A stretch of DNA of 64,000 bases from Argyresthia goedartella (taxonomy: Eukaryota > Arthropoda > Insecta > Lepidoptera > Argyresthiidae). The stretch spans positions 20,578,552 to 20,642,551 of the forward strand of contig OX463832.1 in NCBI GenBank assembly GCA_949825045.1, read 5' to 3'. A program made the translations under genes and the position numbers. How positions within the stretch are numbered: the first letter of the stretch is position 1; every line of letters starts with the position of its first letter. A model generated the notes under the pieces. The model did not search any database. It was not told the origin of the DNA and worked only from the letters and a program-made list of their open reading frames with translations. Positions 1 through 12,851 of the stretch are shown in pieces.

Positions 1-1500
<1,500 letters not shown>

Positions 1501-1919
1501 CATTTATTATAAAGACAGTGAACACACTACAATTAAAACAAAGAAACAAAACACAGAGATAAATAGTTGCATTGACACATGATATAAAATGAAATGACAG
1601 TCGTGGTGTGTCACTGTCATTATAAATGGCGTCTGACTCAGCATTATGTTGAAGGCCAGGCCTTCAACGCTGATTTTCAGTCAGCGCCAAGTGTTACCTC
1701 GCGAGCGCCCCAGACCGCGGCGTGGTACAATCCATAAATACATAAATATAAAGAATATATAAAAAATAGGTAACAATAATGGTAAATATAGATATGGCTG
1801 TTATATATGACACATACAAAAAGTTAAATAAATAAACATGGCCCGCGCTTTTCAATCCCTCTTTTCATTAAATTTAAGTGTTGGGTTTTCGGTCCCACTG
1901 GCAATGAGCGACCACAGAC

Positions 1920-4900
1920 TCAAGTCTTATTGCGGCGTGAGGTTGGTACGGAGGGGAGGAGTAGTCTCTGCTGATCTAGCAAATGTGCCCTGAGTTTCCG
2001 CCCAAAGGCACACCTACTAGCCGCTTCACGGACTGGAGGGGGAATATCATTCCAACACTTAGATGCCGCAAATCTGAAACTCCCGCGGAAAGTTGCCGTT
2101 CGATGCGCCGGTGTAAGTATTCAGGCCCTCTATGATACTAAGCACAAGCATCACACAAGCCTATCGCAGGCTCGCGCTATCTCTCTCTCTCACGACTCGA
2201 TGAAACGTGACATCCGAGCCTGCGATAGGCTTGTGTGAGGCTTGTAGTTAGTAGCATCGAGGCCCTGTGCTTGTGCACGCCCGTAGCCTGGTCGCCCATT
2301 TTATCTTGGTGTACAAGTAGGGTGGGGTTTGCGTGTGTATTACACCAAAGAGTAGTTTACACCTAGTAAATGCCGACGAGCTTCAATGTTCAGAAGTTTA
2401 GCTGCATCCAAGTATGGGGTGATATGGGATCTAGGAGGGATTTTAAAACAAAAACGTATACATGCGTTTTGCACACGTTGAATTAACCTTTTCGACCGAC
2501 CAAGTATACAGCTACCATATACGACATCACAGTAGTTTAATCAAGATAATATCAATGATTCACTTAGCCTGACACGCAAATCAGTGCTAAGGTAATCACG
2601 TATATTATAAAGAATCTTAAGGTGGTAGAAACAATTGCTGACTACGTTTCTGATATGATTTTCGAATCGAAGCTCACCGTCCATCAACAACCCAAGATTT
2701 TTTGCTTCTACGACCCTTTCCACTGGGTCGCCCCTGATAGCTATATCATTGAGGGCTAGGGCTTGGACAGTATTATGGATCTGACATTTTGTACCAAGGA
2801 TCATGTACTTAGATTTTCTAGGGTTAGCACTAGACAGCTCCTCTCTGACCATGACGCCACCCGCTCTAGATCGTTATTTATGGACTGGACTGCAGTGTTG
2901 ATGTCGGAAGGGACGGATGATATATATAGCTGGGTATCATCTGCGTAGAGATGGCACATGCTGCTCTCCACGACAGAAACTATCTCTGCTGTGTAAAGAA
3001 TAAACAAAAGGGGGCCTAATATCGACCCTTGAGGCACACCCCTTGTTAAGCGCTTTATCGAGGAAAACAACATAGTACCATCGCTTTTTTCCAATCCAAT
3101 AACCTGCGCACGGCCCGAGAGGTAGCTGTCAAACCACTTCACCGTGGTACTGTCAAAACCATAATAAGACATTTTCGATAATAAGAGGGGCGCGCTCAGA
3201 CAGTCGAAAGCTCGGGAGAAATCTAGCAACACCAGAATTGTGCTTCTACCTTGGTCAGGCTCTGACAGGATGGTGTCCACTACGTCAATAAGGGCTGTTG
3301 AAGTCCCTCTACCCTTCCTGAAGCCTGACTGCAATTCCGGTAGTATGCCATTTCCCTCCAGATACCCCGACAGCTGAGCACATACTGCCCTCTCTATTAT
3401 CTTGGAGAGACAGGGAAGGATACTTATGGGACGGAGATCGGAGATATGAACGGGATTAGGAATTTTAGGGAGTGGGGTAACCTTTGCAGTTTTCCAGTCA
3501 GTCGGGAAAGTGTTGGTCAGTATGCTGCGATTAATCATGTCAGTCAAGATCGGTAGTGTCCGCGGCATGGTCAATAGCAGCATGTCGATATTAATATAGT
3601 CGAGTCCGGTAGCATTTGTCTTGATTTTCATCAGGATCTTCGATACAGCCAAAGGAGTCAATGTATTAAGAGTGAAGTTAGTAGCCCTATGGTGTCGGTT
3701 AAACTCAAAGTAAGTAAGCTGTGACATAGTCACGTCGGGTTTTCCTGGAACATTTAGAAAGTGGTCATTAATCATGTCAGGGTCGTTATAGTGTGAGGGT
3801 AGCCCCGCATTCCGCTTGCCCGGCAGAACTGTTCGCTTGAGGGTCTTCCACAAACGTCTCGGGTCGGAACAGCAACGATTTACGTGCGCCTCGAAAAAAG
3901 CACATTTTTCATGATACAAGGCAGACAGCACCAGGTGTTTTAACTCTAGGTAGTACTTTCTGTGCCCTTCTAGCCTTGTAGCCTTGTACTTCCTATGTGC
4001 TTCGTCTCGTAGGCGCATCATCAAACGCACGTTGTTCGTGAGCCATGGTTTAGGAGCATCCCTCACAACTATAGTCCGTATGGGCGCGTGTCGGTCAAAT
4101 AGGTCTGTTAAAAGTCGCGTAAAAAGTTGTACCATATCGTCCACGTTGTCCAGTAGTAAAATACTATCCCAGTCTAATGAGTCTCGGTCTTTATCAAATT
4201 GATCGCGATCTATGTCAGTTAAGGGTCGATATGTCACATACCTAGGTTGAGGCTTTTTCTTTTTAACGTCGAGGTCGACGCTAAGGAACGCATGCCGGCC
4301 TAGGTCTGGTATGTGATGAACGTCGGTCCCACGAATCCGCGCGTCAGTACATATCAAGTCAATAGTCGTCTCACTGTGGTCTGTGAAATGGGTCGGTCGG
4401 TCCACAATTTGTGTCAATTTCAGTGATGTCAAAAACTCCGTCAACCGGGAAAAATTTGGGTCGCGATTGTCAGCCACGTTAATGTTAAAGTCACCTAACA
4501 GTAAGACACTATCGTAATCAGTCATAGAAGTCAACGAGTCTGTAATCGCATCAAAGAAAGTGACAGCGCCAACCCAGCGTGGCCGGTAAGCCGTGCCGAT
4601 TAAAAGTTTTTTTCCCCCGATGTTGACTCGCATAAACATCTGCTGAACCACAGCGGCGGGGGTATCCGCGGGGCGCGGGGGGGAGCGGGCAGAGCCGGGC
4701 CGCGACGCCGCGCTTCACATAGAAGCCGACGCCACCACCGCGCGCACTCGTCCCACGCGGCCGCGGGGTGTGACGCAGACGATAACCAGGCACGACGGGT
4801 GCGCAGCCCTCTTGGCCCTCATGAAGCCAGGTCTCATTTATTGCCGCTAAGTCAGGAGACAGGTTGGACATAGTTACTATGAATTCGTCGTGACCAGTAT

Positions 4901-4970
4901 TCAGTGAGCCAGCATTAAATAGACTAACACGAAACGGCTTTGTGCTAGGCATAGCGGTGGTATAATACAT
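1920..4970 (-). pseudogene. LINE-B ORF2: endonuclease and reverse transcriptase, frameshifted
   Basis: The protein would copy the element's RNA at a nicked chromosomal site. The N-terminus (from 4970) holds the endonuclease, with a NETWLHE motif, a GTAYRP motif and a LLGDFNIN motif. The RT follows, with DLRPISILP, an LDFSRAFDC box, RGVPQGSILGPLLF and the catalytic YADD (near 2960). The frame changes near 4650 and again near 2830. A C-terminal thumb region continues to about 1920, ending with the common AASKCWNDIPPP motif. A foldback element (2123-2265) interrupts this C-terminal part. Lesions make it non-coding as it stands, but few changes separate it from an open frame, so it is a young copy. 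Confidence 0.85.
2123..2265. repeat. Foldback (MITE-like) element inside LINE-B ORF2
   Basis: The inverted repeat has a perfect 23 bp core (2152-2174 with 2215-2237). Arms extend to about 50 bp at lower identity, out to GGCC at both outer ends. The 40 bp loop contains a short CT run. It interrupts the RT C-terminal reading frame, so it inserted after LINE-B or was carried by its source copy. No target duplication was resolved. Confidence 0.7.
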
Positions 4971-5351
4971 ATGTTAAAGGTGCATAAAATAGAAGGTAAG
5001 AGATACATATTATAAGAATAATAATGCAGTTAATGATAACTTTGAGGGCTGACATAGTAATGAGTAGTTTTCGTACAACATAAATATTCGATTGCAGGCA
5101 CACAACGCAAACCGGTCCGGCCGCGTAAACAACACTCGCTCTGATACCAACAAAAGCGACACACCACGACCTTTCTATAAAAATAAAGCTACTCGATAGC
5201 ACAAATAACTGAAAAGTATGAAAAACACTCAAAGGGGCAATTATATACTGGACATGAAATAGGCAACGTAAACAGCGTATATACGAATAAAACAAGTTGA
5301 TGACGATAGGTCGACTTAACTTGACATAACATAACATAAAACTCTTCAATA

Positions 5352-6296
5352 TCAGGCTTTTGGCGAACTAAAACTAACACCCGCAAAAATATTTTTTATG
5401 TCCAATTCTCTGCGGATGCGGTGATATGGCTGACCCTCGGCACGTCGGGCCAGGACGCGCCCATCTCTCGTCCACACCCATCTCCATCCGTGAACTTGGG
5501 CCTGCTCCCGCGCCTTGGCAAAAAGTACCCGGTTCAGCTTAGTGAGTCGCTCATTCACGTAAAATTTCTGCGGCTTACCGGGTAGTCCCAGGTCGGTGGT
5601 AGTAGCGGTTCGGCGAACGCGCGCCGCGCGCAGCAGCGCATCTCGCGTCGCGCGCCGCGCCAGGCGCACCACCAACGGCCGGTGCCTGTGCCCCTCGCCA
5701 GCAACGGCGGGCGCGCCAACCCGTACCGCGCTCACCACGTCGCGTTCCTCCACCGTCACTCCCAGCTTAACCGCGAGGAGCGACACCAGGTGCACCGGGT
5801 TCTCGCCGCTCACTTCCTCTACTTTGGTGAACTCGACGTCGTTCGCCAACATGTCCTGGTCCCTATCATTGAGCTCCAGCTGGAGGTTGGTGATGGCCTC
5901 CTCTAACATCTTCGTGCCCGAAGACACCACGGCATCGGCTACCCTCTTCTCGATGTCGTCGATCCGCCGCTCCACCGCAACAATGCGCTGGTCGCAGGCT
6001 CCGAGGGCGGAGCGGAATTCTTGTGTTTCGCGCCTGAATTCCCGCATTTCGTCGCGCGTGTCCTGCATTTCCGCCCTTAGCAACCGTACCTCCAGCAGTA
6101 GCGCTTGCAGTGGGTCGGCGTTATCGTCGTCACCGTGTCGCGGCCGCTTATGGCGTATGGTGATGCTGCCGCCATCCAGCTGCTGCTTCTTAATTTGCGC
6201 CAGGTCTGGCTCTGACGCCGACATTGGAGACTTTGGCAGCTGTAAAGGGGAAGCCGCTGTCGGCGTTAGTGGTGGAGAGCGCTGTACTCTGGACAT
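5352..6296 (-). CDS. LINE-B ORF1, coiled-coil RNA-binding-type protein (314 aa)
   Basis: The frame is open from ATG at 6296 to 5352. The N-terminal 60 residues are Pro/Ser-rich. A basic RHKRPRHG stretch is followed by a long charged heptad-like region rich in Leu, Glu and Arg (about residues 65-170), consistent with a coiled coil. The C-terminal half carries features of L1-type ORF1 proteins (RRM-like plus C-terminal domain), including VRVG and KFYVNERLTKLNR. In such elements this protein trimerises and packages element RNA. Upstream codons are open but are 5' leader; the ATG at 6296 was chosen because the recognisable protein starts there. A long antisense frame across the same interval is a GC-driven shadow. 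Confidence 0.75.
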   Translation of the reverse strand: MSRVQRSPPLTPTAASPLQLPKSPMSASEPDLAQIKKQQLDGGSITIRHKRPRHGDDDNADPLQALLLEVRLLRAEMQDTRDEMREFRRETQEFRSALGACDQRIVAVERRIDDIEKRVADAVVSSGTKMLEEAITNLQLELNDRDQDMLANDVEFTKVEEVSGENPVHLVSLLAVKLGVTVEERDVVSAVRVGAPAVAGEGHRHRPLVVRLARRATRDALLRAARVRRTATTTDLGLPGKPQKFYVNERLTKLNRVLFAKAREQAQVHGWRWVWTRDGRVLARRAEGQPYHRIRRELDIKNIFAGVSFSSPKA

Positions 6297-6392
6297 TTTT
6301 GTGGCACAGACGAAGACAACAGTACGAACAACACACCCAAGGAGGCAGACACGCGTATCACGTAGGCGATGACGTTGCCGCGGCGTAGCGCG

Positions 6393-6452
6393 CGTAGCAC
6401 GCTTGCGTAGCACGCTTGCGTAGCACGCTTGCGTAGCACGCTTGCGTAGCAC
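6393..6452 (-). repeat. 13 bp tandem repeat in LINE-B 5' leader
   Basis: There are four exact copies of CGTAGCACGCTTG (6393-6444) followed by a partial copy, and an upstream partial (GGCGTAGCGCG). The array lies about 100 bases upstream of the ORF1 start on the minus strand. Tandem leader repeats act as promoter modules in some LINEs; here that role is inference. Confidence 0.85.
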
Positions 6453-6504
6453 TCGTAGGCAGGCGCATGCGCCGATAGTGAGACGCAGATTCGGCGCACC
6501 GATG

Positions 6505-6700
6505 ATCACCCTGATTGGCCGAGCGGTAGCACACCCTCCTCGCACACGCGGTGCACAGGTTCGATCCTCAGCGAGGCCAAAGACGAATAGCCGATCTTCG
6601 ACCTCGGCTCAGCACACGGAGTCCAACTATCTCGCTCTAGGACCGCCCAGTGGGAAGAGCTAGTCCATAAGAGGCACACAAGTGTGACAAGGAATTAAGA
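6505..6700 (+). mobile_element. tRNA-derived SINE-like segment
   Basis: It has a pol III A-box-like TGGCCGAGCGGTAG at about 6515 and a B-box GGTTCGATCC at about 6558, roughly 43 bp apart as in tRNA-derived SINEs. It does not fold into a tRNA with a paired acceptor stem, so it is not called as a tRNA gene. The 3' limit is a guess; no tail repeat is visible. It borders the 5' end of LINE-B. Confidence 0.4.
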
Positions 6701-6841
6701 ATTCAGAACTGGACCAATCACAAATTTACTAACACCAATTTTTTTAAAATGTGTCACTGAGAAATGTACGCACGTCCTCACGGCGCTGCAGCTCGCGACG
6801 GAATTAATTATTATTAAACTCATAATACTACATATAATAAG

Positions 6842-8724
6842 GAGAAATACCAAAACTACAGCAAACTTTTAAAGAAATGTGTTAATACAGCTAAACGAAA
6901 TATAAATAGAAAATACATATTGAATCACAAACATAAAAGTAGCGCTACTTGGAAAATAATCAATCAGGAAATAAACAATACTTACACTTCTAGAAATATA
7001 GATCAATTAATTTATAATAATGAAACAATAAAAGATCCTAAATTAATATCAAATATATTTAATAATTACTTTATTGATCTGAAAAATGTGGAAAACAATG
7101 ATTGTAAAAATACCAACCAAACTTTAATAAATAATTCGATTTACCTAACGCCAATAGACAAAATAGAGATTGAAAAATATATAATGACCCTCAACAATAC
7201 AAACGCAGAAGGGTATGATAAAATATGTACAAAAATAATTAAAGCCTGCAAGAAAGAGATTAGTGAAGTATTAGCTTACTTGATTATTTTTTCCATACAA
7301 AGTGGTATTTTTCCAGACAGATTAAAGATAAGCATTGTAAAACCTTTATTCAAAAAAGGTGATAAGAATTTTATAGAAAATTATAGACCTGTTACCCTTA
7401 TACCAATATTTTCGAAACTCTTTGAAAAAGTAATGCATAATAAACTTTCATCTTTTTTGTCAAAGTATAATATTATAACCGAAAATCAATACGGGTTTCA
7501 AAGAGAAAAATCTAAAACTCTAGCAACATTTAATTTGGTAAACGACATACTTCACAGAATAAACGATGATAACTATGTGACAATTCTATTCTTTGACATG
7601 TCAAAGGCATTCGATTTCGTGTCCAACAAGCTGCTTATGACAAAACTTTATATATACGGTGTAAGAGAACCGGCATATAACTGGGTTCAAACCTACCTAA
7701 AAAATAGGTCTCAAACTTTAGAGATTACCGGATTTGATGCCGCAAGGAATTTAAAAACTTACAAATCCGAACCTAAATTTAATAAATTCGGCGTGCCTCA
7801 AGGTAGTGTACTCGGACCGCTCCTATTTCTGCTCTATTAACGATATTACTGAAATTACTAAGTATAGAAATATAGTATTCGCTGATGACATAACAGTAAT
7901 TATAACAACACCAAAACTACATTCATTATCAATACATGAAAAGGAAATAAATGACGTAATATTAAATACTATTAATTGGCTAAATAAAAATAATTTAAAT
8001 ATAAATATTAATAAAACCTGTTATATCAATTTCAATAATATAAATAATCTTAATGTATCACATAATAATATAATTGTTAAAAATGCTGAATGTGTTAGAT
8101 TTTTGGGTATTGACATTGATAATAAATTATATTGGAAATTTCAAATAGATCGCGTTTGCAATAAATTAAATAGGTTTTCGTATGCTCTTGGTAAGCTGAC
8201 TAGAGTGGCTAGCAGAGACACAGCATTAACAGCATTTTTTGCATACGTAGAGTCAGTACTGAGATACGGGTTGCTTGTTTGGGGAAACAGCACAGACGTA
8301 AACAAGGCATTTGTGGCTCAAAAGAAATGTATTAGATCAATCGTAGGAGTTGCCCCAGACGTATCATGTAAACAATTATTTAAAGCTCTATATATATTGC
8401 CTCTACCCTGCCTTTATATACTAGAAGTAGCTACATTTGTGATGCAAAATAAAAAAATGTTTACAGAAGCGAAAAACCTGACTGAGTCTAAGGAAACCTA
8501 ACAAACTTACCCTTGATGTGATCCCAAAAAGTGCAAGATTTACAAAAAACTGCTACGCTATGTGCACAACAATTTGGAACAAATTACCAAGTCACCACCA
8601 AATTATAAGTAACAAACAGAAATTTAAAAAAGTTATTAAATATTGGTTAATGCAACATGTTTTCTACTCGATTAAGGAATTCCTAGCACATAATGTTAAA
8701 ATTTGTGTCAATTGTAAGCTTTGA
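6842..8724 (+). pseudogene. LINE-A reverse transcriptase domain, broken
   Basis: RT leader and palm motifs appear in order: TWKIIN, ENYRPVTLIP, ENQYGFQ, FFDMSKAFDFV, GVPQGSVLGPLLF, then FADD (about 7880) and FLGIDID. The frame is open from about 6842 to 7840, shifts there by one, runs to 8501, and shifts again to 8724. The catalytic FADD and SKAFD aspartates are present. It is the second half of the protein begun at 377. Its end is followed by a short 3' UTR and a CTTTAT tail. Confidence 0.85.
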
Positions 8725-8892
8725 CTAATTTGTTACCTACTATTTAAAATTATGTGGCTCTATGTCATAATTGTTTTGCATGCTATAATTTAATTAGCTG
8801 GATGTGTGTATCTGACTGAAACTATATAGTACCACCTTTGTATAACCATATCTATCGCAAATAAAAGTCTTTATCTTTATCTTTATCTTTAA
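6842..8892 (+). mobile_element. LINE-A, 3' half with CTTTAT tail
   Basis: This is the continuation of LINE-A beyond the LINE-B insertion. The 3' UTR (8725-8868) contains AATAAA and ends in four CTTTAT units (8869-8892), a microsatellite tail typical of CR1/Jockey-like elements. LINE-C sequence begins directly after the tail, so LINE-A probably inserted into LINE-C. Confidence 0.8.
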
Positions 8893-8953
8893 GGCCAATA
8901 TACCAGCTTCAAGCACTGAAATTACTGGTATAATTAAAAATGTTCCCACCAAC

Positions 8954-9693
8954 TTGACAAACAAAAAGATATTCACAATGCTATCAAGTTACAAGAAAAT
9001 AATATCTGTTCGAAGATTCACAAAAAGGACCAAAGTTGATGATAACTTCATTCAACAGCCGCTGCAGACAGTAGCCATCACCTTCGCGACGTCAGTTCTT
9101 CCAGACTACGTAGATTTGGACGGTTGGCGGCATGACATCTCAGCGTATGTTCCACCAGTCAAACAATGTTTCCGGTGTCTCAGGTATGGCCATTTAGCAA
9201 AGATTTGCAAGAACTCCGAGAGCTACTCCATCTGTAAAGAAGACCACTCATATAAAGTTTGTAAAACTCCGATCGAACAGGCCAAATGCTTCCATTGCGA
9301 TGGCAATCACGTTAGCATTTCAGCTCAGTGTCCAATTAAGCAAAAGAAAATACAAGAAAACAGACAAAAAGTTCATACGCCATCATTCCTCAGTGTCCAA
9401 TTAAGCAAAAGAAAATACAAGAAAACAGACAAAAAGTTCATACACCATTCGCTGACATATTCAAAAATGGAAATTTCCCACCTCTCGGCCCTAAGAAGCC
9501 TCTTGATCTCTTGACATTATTAAAATCAAATGACAAGGCACTGAATCTCTTAGTGCAAAGCATTATAAAAATTATAACATTAAATAAGACACAAGATACC
9601 CCAATAGCCTCTAAAAATGTGTTAGATGTTTTAAGCGATTTTTTCAACTCCAGTGATACCAAGAACATTAGTACAAATTCACAGACAAATTAA
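8954..9693 (+). pseudogene. LINE-C ORF1, gag-like with zinc knuckles
   Basis: A nucleic-acid-binding protein of LINE particles. CCHC-type knuckles are visible (CFRCLRYGHLAKIC, then CHWD-like CFHCDGNHVSISAQC). Just after them a 65 bp tandem duplication (9324-9388 repeated from 9389) shifts the reading frame; the ORF1 tail continues in another frame to 9693. The start is not a firm ATG because the 5' part is lost in the junction with LINE-A. Confidence 0.75.
9324..9443 (+). repeat. 65 bp tandem duplication within LINE-C ORF1
   Basis: Unit 9324-9388 begins CTCAGTGTCC and is repeated nearly identically from 9389 (one change, GCC to ACC). Since 65 is not a multiple of three it changes the frame. 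The near identity of the copies implies the duplication is recent relative to the decay elsewhere in the element. Confidence 0.9.
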
Positions 9694-9695
9694 AG

Positions 9696-10515
9696 ATAGT
9701 ACAGTGGAATGCTCAAAGTCTGTTATGTAATCGTCATATTTTTACTCAATTTTTGTATGAAAATAATATTGACATAGCTTTGGTTTGCGAAACTTGGCTC
9801 AAGCCTACACAACGTTTAAATATTAAAGGATACTCAATAGAACGCAATGATTGTGGCAATAAACACAATGGTGTTGCCATAGTCATTCGTAACAACATAC
9901 AATACAGTAGAATAAAATCATTTTTTGATGATTCACTTCAGAATATTGCTATCAAAATAAACTTTAATAACAGTTGCCAGTCTTAATATCCCGGCAAATT
10001 CTAGTCCTACTTTTATAAAATCAAAATTTGTTAATTTTATTAATACCCTACCACAACCATGCTTAGTAGCAAGTGATTTCAATGCACATCACACCATGTA
10101 GGGTTGCCAATCTGTCAGTCCTCGTGGAAGAGATGTCCTCGACGCTGTAAATGAATGCAATTTAGTGTTATTAAATGACACACAACCAACAACTGTAGGT
10201 ACAAGTAACTGGAGACCAAATGGTTTGGATTTAACAATAGTCAGTCCCTCTATAGCCCTTAATTGCAATTGGACAGTATATGATGATCCCCTGGGAAGTT
10301 ATCATCTACCCACAATAACTGAGATTTTGTTCAACACTATCACTGATTCTTCTAAAAACAACTTTATTTCTCAAAATAACACAGCTGCACTCAAAAGACC
10401 TAAACTACGGCTAGTAAATTGGAATAAGTTTTCAAAGCTCGTCAACACTATGCTTAAAGAATTTATTATTAACCATAACGATCCTCTACAGTCTTACTAT
10501 GACTACCTATTGTGA
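9696..10515 (+). pseudogene. LINE-C endonuclease domain, broken
   Basis: Visible motifs are WNAQSL (about 9705), CETWLKP, a degraded ASDFNAHH, WRPNGLDLTIVS and the terminal SYHLP, corresponding to the usual SDH with the His shifted by decay. The sequence is spread over at least three frames with an in-frame TAG at about 10099. The order and spacing match the APE endonuclease of I/R1-group elements. Confidence 0.65.
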
Positions 10516-10519
10516 TATC

Positions 10520-12213
10520 ATTCATAAAGCTATTAATCAATCGATGTTTAGAAGTCAGGCCCAAAATTCAAATATGAATAATAATAGCTCGAAACAGACA
10601 GGAAGCAATTTTAAATACCAGCATCCTCCTCTGCCATGGTGGAATGAAAAGTGTGCTAATGCAGTTCAAAATGTAAGGAAGCTTTTATTATATTTAAACA
10701 AGATCCTAGTGATTTAAACTATATTAATTTAAAAATAATGCAGGCTGAGAAAAAACTTGCTATTAAATTAGAAAGATTAAATAGTTGGAAGGAATACTGT
10801 ACTGAAATAAATGGATCCACTCCAATTTCTAAAATTTGGCAAACTATGCGTAAATTTAATAAATCCTACAGTAAAAGTACGAAACTAAATAATAATAATG
10901 AAATATTTTGGATAAATAACTTTTTAAGGAAATATACACCTGACTTGGTTTCACAACCAATGCAAATAAATAATACTTCTTCCGTAAACCCCACCAATAG
11001 TCATTATCAATCCATTCACCATAGATGAGTTAAAAGCAGCTATCAAGTCACGTAAAGACACAACCTTTGGTTTAGATTGCATTTCTTACAAAATGTTTCA
11101 AAACTGGAAACAGATTGCCTTGTGAAATTTTTAAACATTTTAAATTTACTCTGGGAACAATCAATAATTCCAAAAGAGTGGAAACAAGATTGCTTGGTTC
11201 CAATTCTAAAAGCAGGAAAAGATCCAAATGATGCAGACTCTTACCGTCCCATTGCATTTACATCTTGTGCAGGTAAACTTTTTGAGCAACTTATGAAACA
11301 ACGTCTTGAGTTTTATATTGAATCCAATCATCTTCTTCCAAGAAATCAGTTCGGGTTTCGTCGCGGTCGGTCAGCAAGAGAAAGTATAGGGCATCTCTTC
11401 CATGATACTGACGCTGCGGTTAACACTAATAAACATCTTGTCTGTATTTTTTTCGATATTGTAGGAGCATTCAATAACATTAACCATTCTGTTTTATGTA
11501 CCATTCTTTCTTCTTTGGGAATACCTGAAAAATGTGTTAGGTGGATTTATGAGTTTATCAGTGGAAGAGAAGTTTATGTTAAGATGAGTTGCAATAATAT
11601 TTTTGGGCCTAGATTGTCAACCAAAGGCGTCTGTCAAGGTGGCATTTTGAGCCCTTTATTGTATATTCTCTACATCCACACGCTCAATGAAATGTTAGGA
11701 ACAGAAGTCAGCAACTTACAGTTTGCCGATGATTTGGCTATTTATTGCAGTGGTAATAACATCACACACACAACTCAAAAATTAAATTTAGCAAAATTAC
11801 ATAGTTACTTTCAATATTTAAATCTAGAAATTAGTCCAGCTAAAAGTAAAGTAGTCATATTCTCAAAGAAAAAAGTCATCCCAGTTAAGCTACAATATGA
11901 CAATAACTTATTACCAATTCAATCTCAAATAAAATTTTTGTGTGTAGTTTTTACACAGAATCTCTCATGGTGTAGATATGTTGATTGCATAACGGAACGA
12001 GCTTTAAGAGCTACCAGCACTTTAAGATCTTTGGTTGGCAGCCATTGGGGGTGCCGGTCCTAAGATTCTTTTAACTCTATACAAAGCCCTTGTAAGAAGT
12101 CACTTTGACTATGGTTTTTTCTGTTATTGTATAGATCCAAAATTAGTAGATAAACTTGAAAAGATCCAAAATATAAATTTAAGATTAATCTTAGGAGCCT
12201 TTAAGTCATCATA
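10520..12213 (+). pseudogene. LINE-C reverse transcriptase, truncated
   Basis: A leader region (10520-11030) in fragments precedes the RT core, which is open from about 11077 to 12063. Motifs are DSYRPIAFTSC, NQFGFRRGRSARES, IFFDIVGAFNNI, KGVCQGGILSPLLY and LQFADDLAIY with both catalytic aspartates. One frame change near 12050 precedes the last recognisable residues at 12213. RNase H, expected downstream in this group, is missing. Confidence 0.8.
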
Positions 12214-12214
12214 A

Positions 12215-12421
12215 TCATCATCATTGATTTTCCTTCACTTTACCCTTGTTTTCCGTTTCAATACTAACTAAAATTATTTGCAATATTCAGACTATTTTCA
12301 ACCCTTAAATTTTATAACAGAGAATTTCGGTCAGAAGTATTCAGGTCAAAAAGATTCATTCGTCACAGGTCAAAAAAATTCATTTGATCGTTGAATGATT
12401 ATTGAATAGTTGTTCATAAAA
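12215..12421. other. Unassigned AT-rich sequence
   Basis: No reading frame or recognised repeat is seen between the broken end of LINE-C and the following foldback element. It contains two near copies of a GGTCARAAAGATTCATT-like motif (about 12344 and 12366). Confidence 0.5.
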
Positions 12422-12586
12422 GTACAATTCCGTAGCCGACCACAGCGGTTACTTACCTAGCGAGCAAGCGAGCTCGTACATACCACGCTGGCTGTCTCCT
12501 TCACTCGCTCGGTAACTAGGCCTGCTGTCTCGCTTCCAGCCTCACGCGACACGCCGTCTGCAGTTGCGGTCAGCTACGGATTGTAC
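12422..12586. repeat. 165 bp MITE-like foldback
   Basis: Terminal inverted repeats read GTACAATTCCGTAGCCGACC on the left and GTACAATCCGTAGCTGACC on the right (reverse complement), differing by one indel and one base. Internal GCGAGCAAGCGAG and CTCGCTCGG segments also pair. No coding capacity. Terminal GTAC on both sides may overlap a TA-type target duplication. Confidence 0.7.
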
Positions 12587-12851
12587 CTTAGTGTTATAAG
12601 TAATACAAGAGGCAGGTCAATTCGCATTTTCAATGCTTAATTATTTGTCATCGGGCTGCAGGAGTCAGAAGCAGAACCGATTTAACGATCGTTTTCCAAC
12701 TTTTCCAACTAACCGAAAATCGATGTTTGGATCGGAATCAGGGGTCCGTCCCATGTTAAGCCCCAAAAAAAATCTTGACTTGTCCTGCTGTCAGGTCAAA
12801 AAAGTATATAAAATATTCGACCTAAGTTGATTTATTCTCCCGCCAATACAG

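Larger units (their letters stand above)
8893..12214 (+). mobile_element. LINE-C, I/R1-like LINE, 3' end missing
   Basis: The order is a gag-like ORF1 with zinc knuckles, an APE endonuclease, then RT. The match stops in the RT thumb (LRLILGAFKSS, about 12213) and the RNase H and 3' UTR expected for this group are absent, so the 3' end was deleted rather than never copied. The 5' end is cut by LINE-A. All three coding parts carry lesions. Confidence 0.75.

Noticed and set aside
5596..6372. Long plus-strand reading frame (258 codons)
   Set aside because: It is antisense to the recognisable LINE-B ORF1, Ser/Arg-rich from GC bias, and has no domain.
6505..6590. tRNA gene
   Set aside because: A and B boxes are present but no acceptor or anticodon stem pairing; treated as SINE-like. 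The same applies at 58574, 60115 and 62966.
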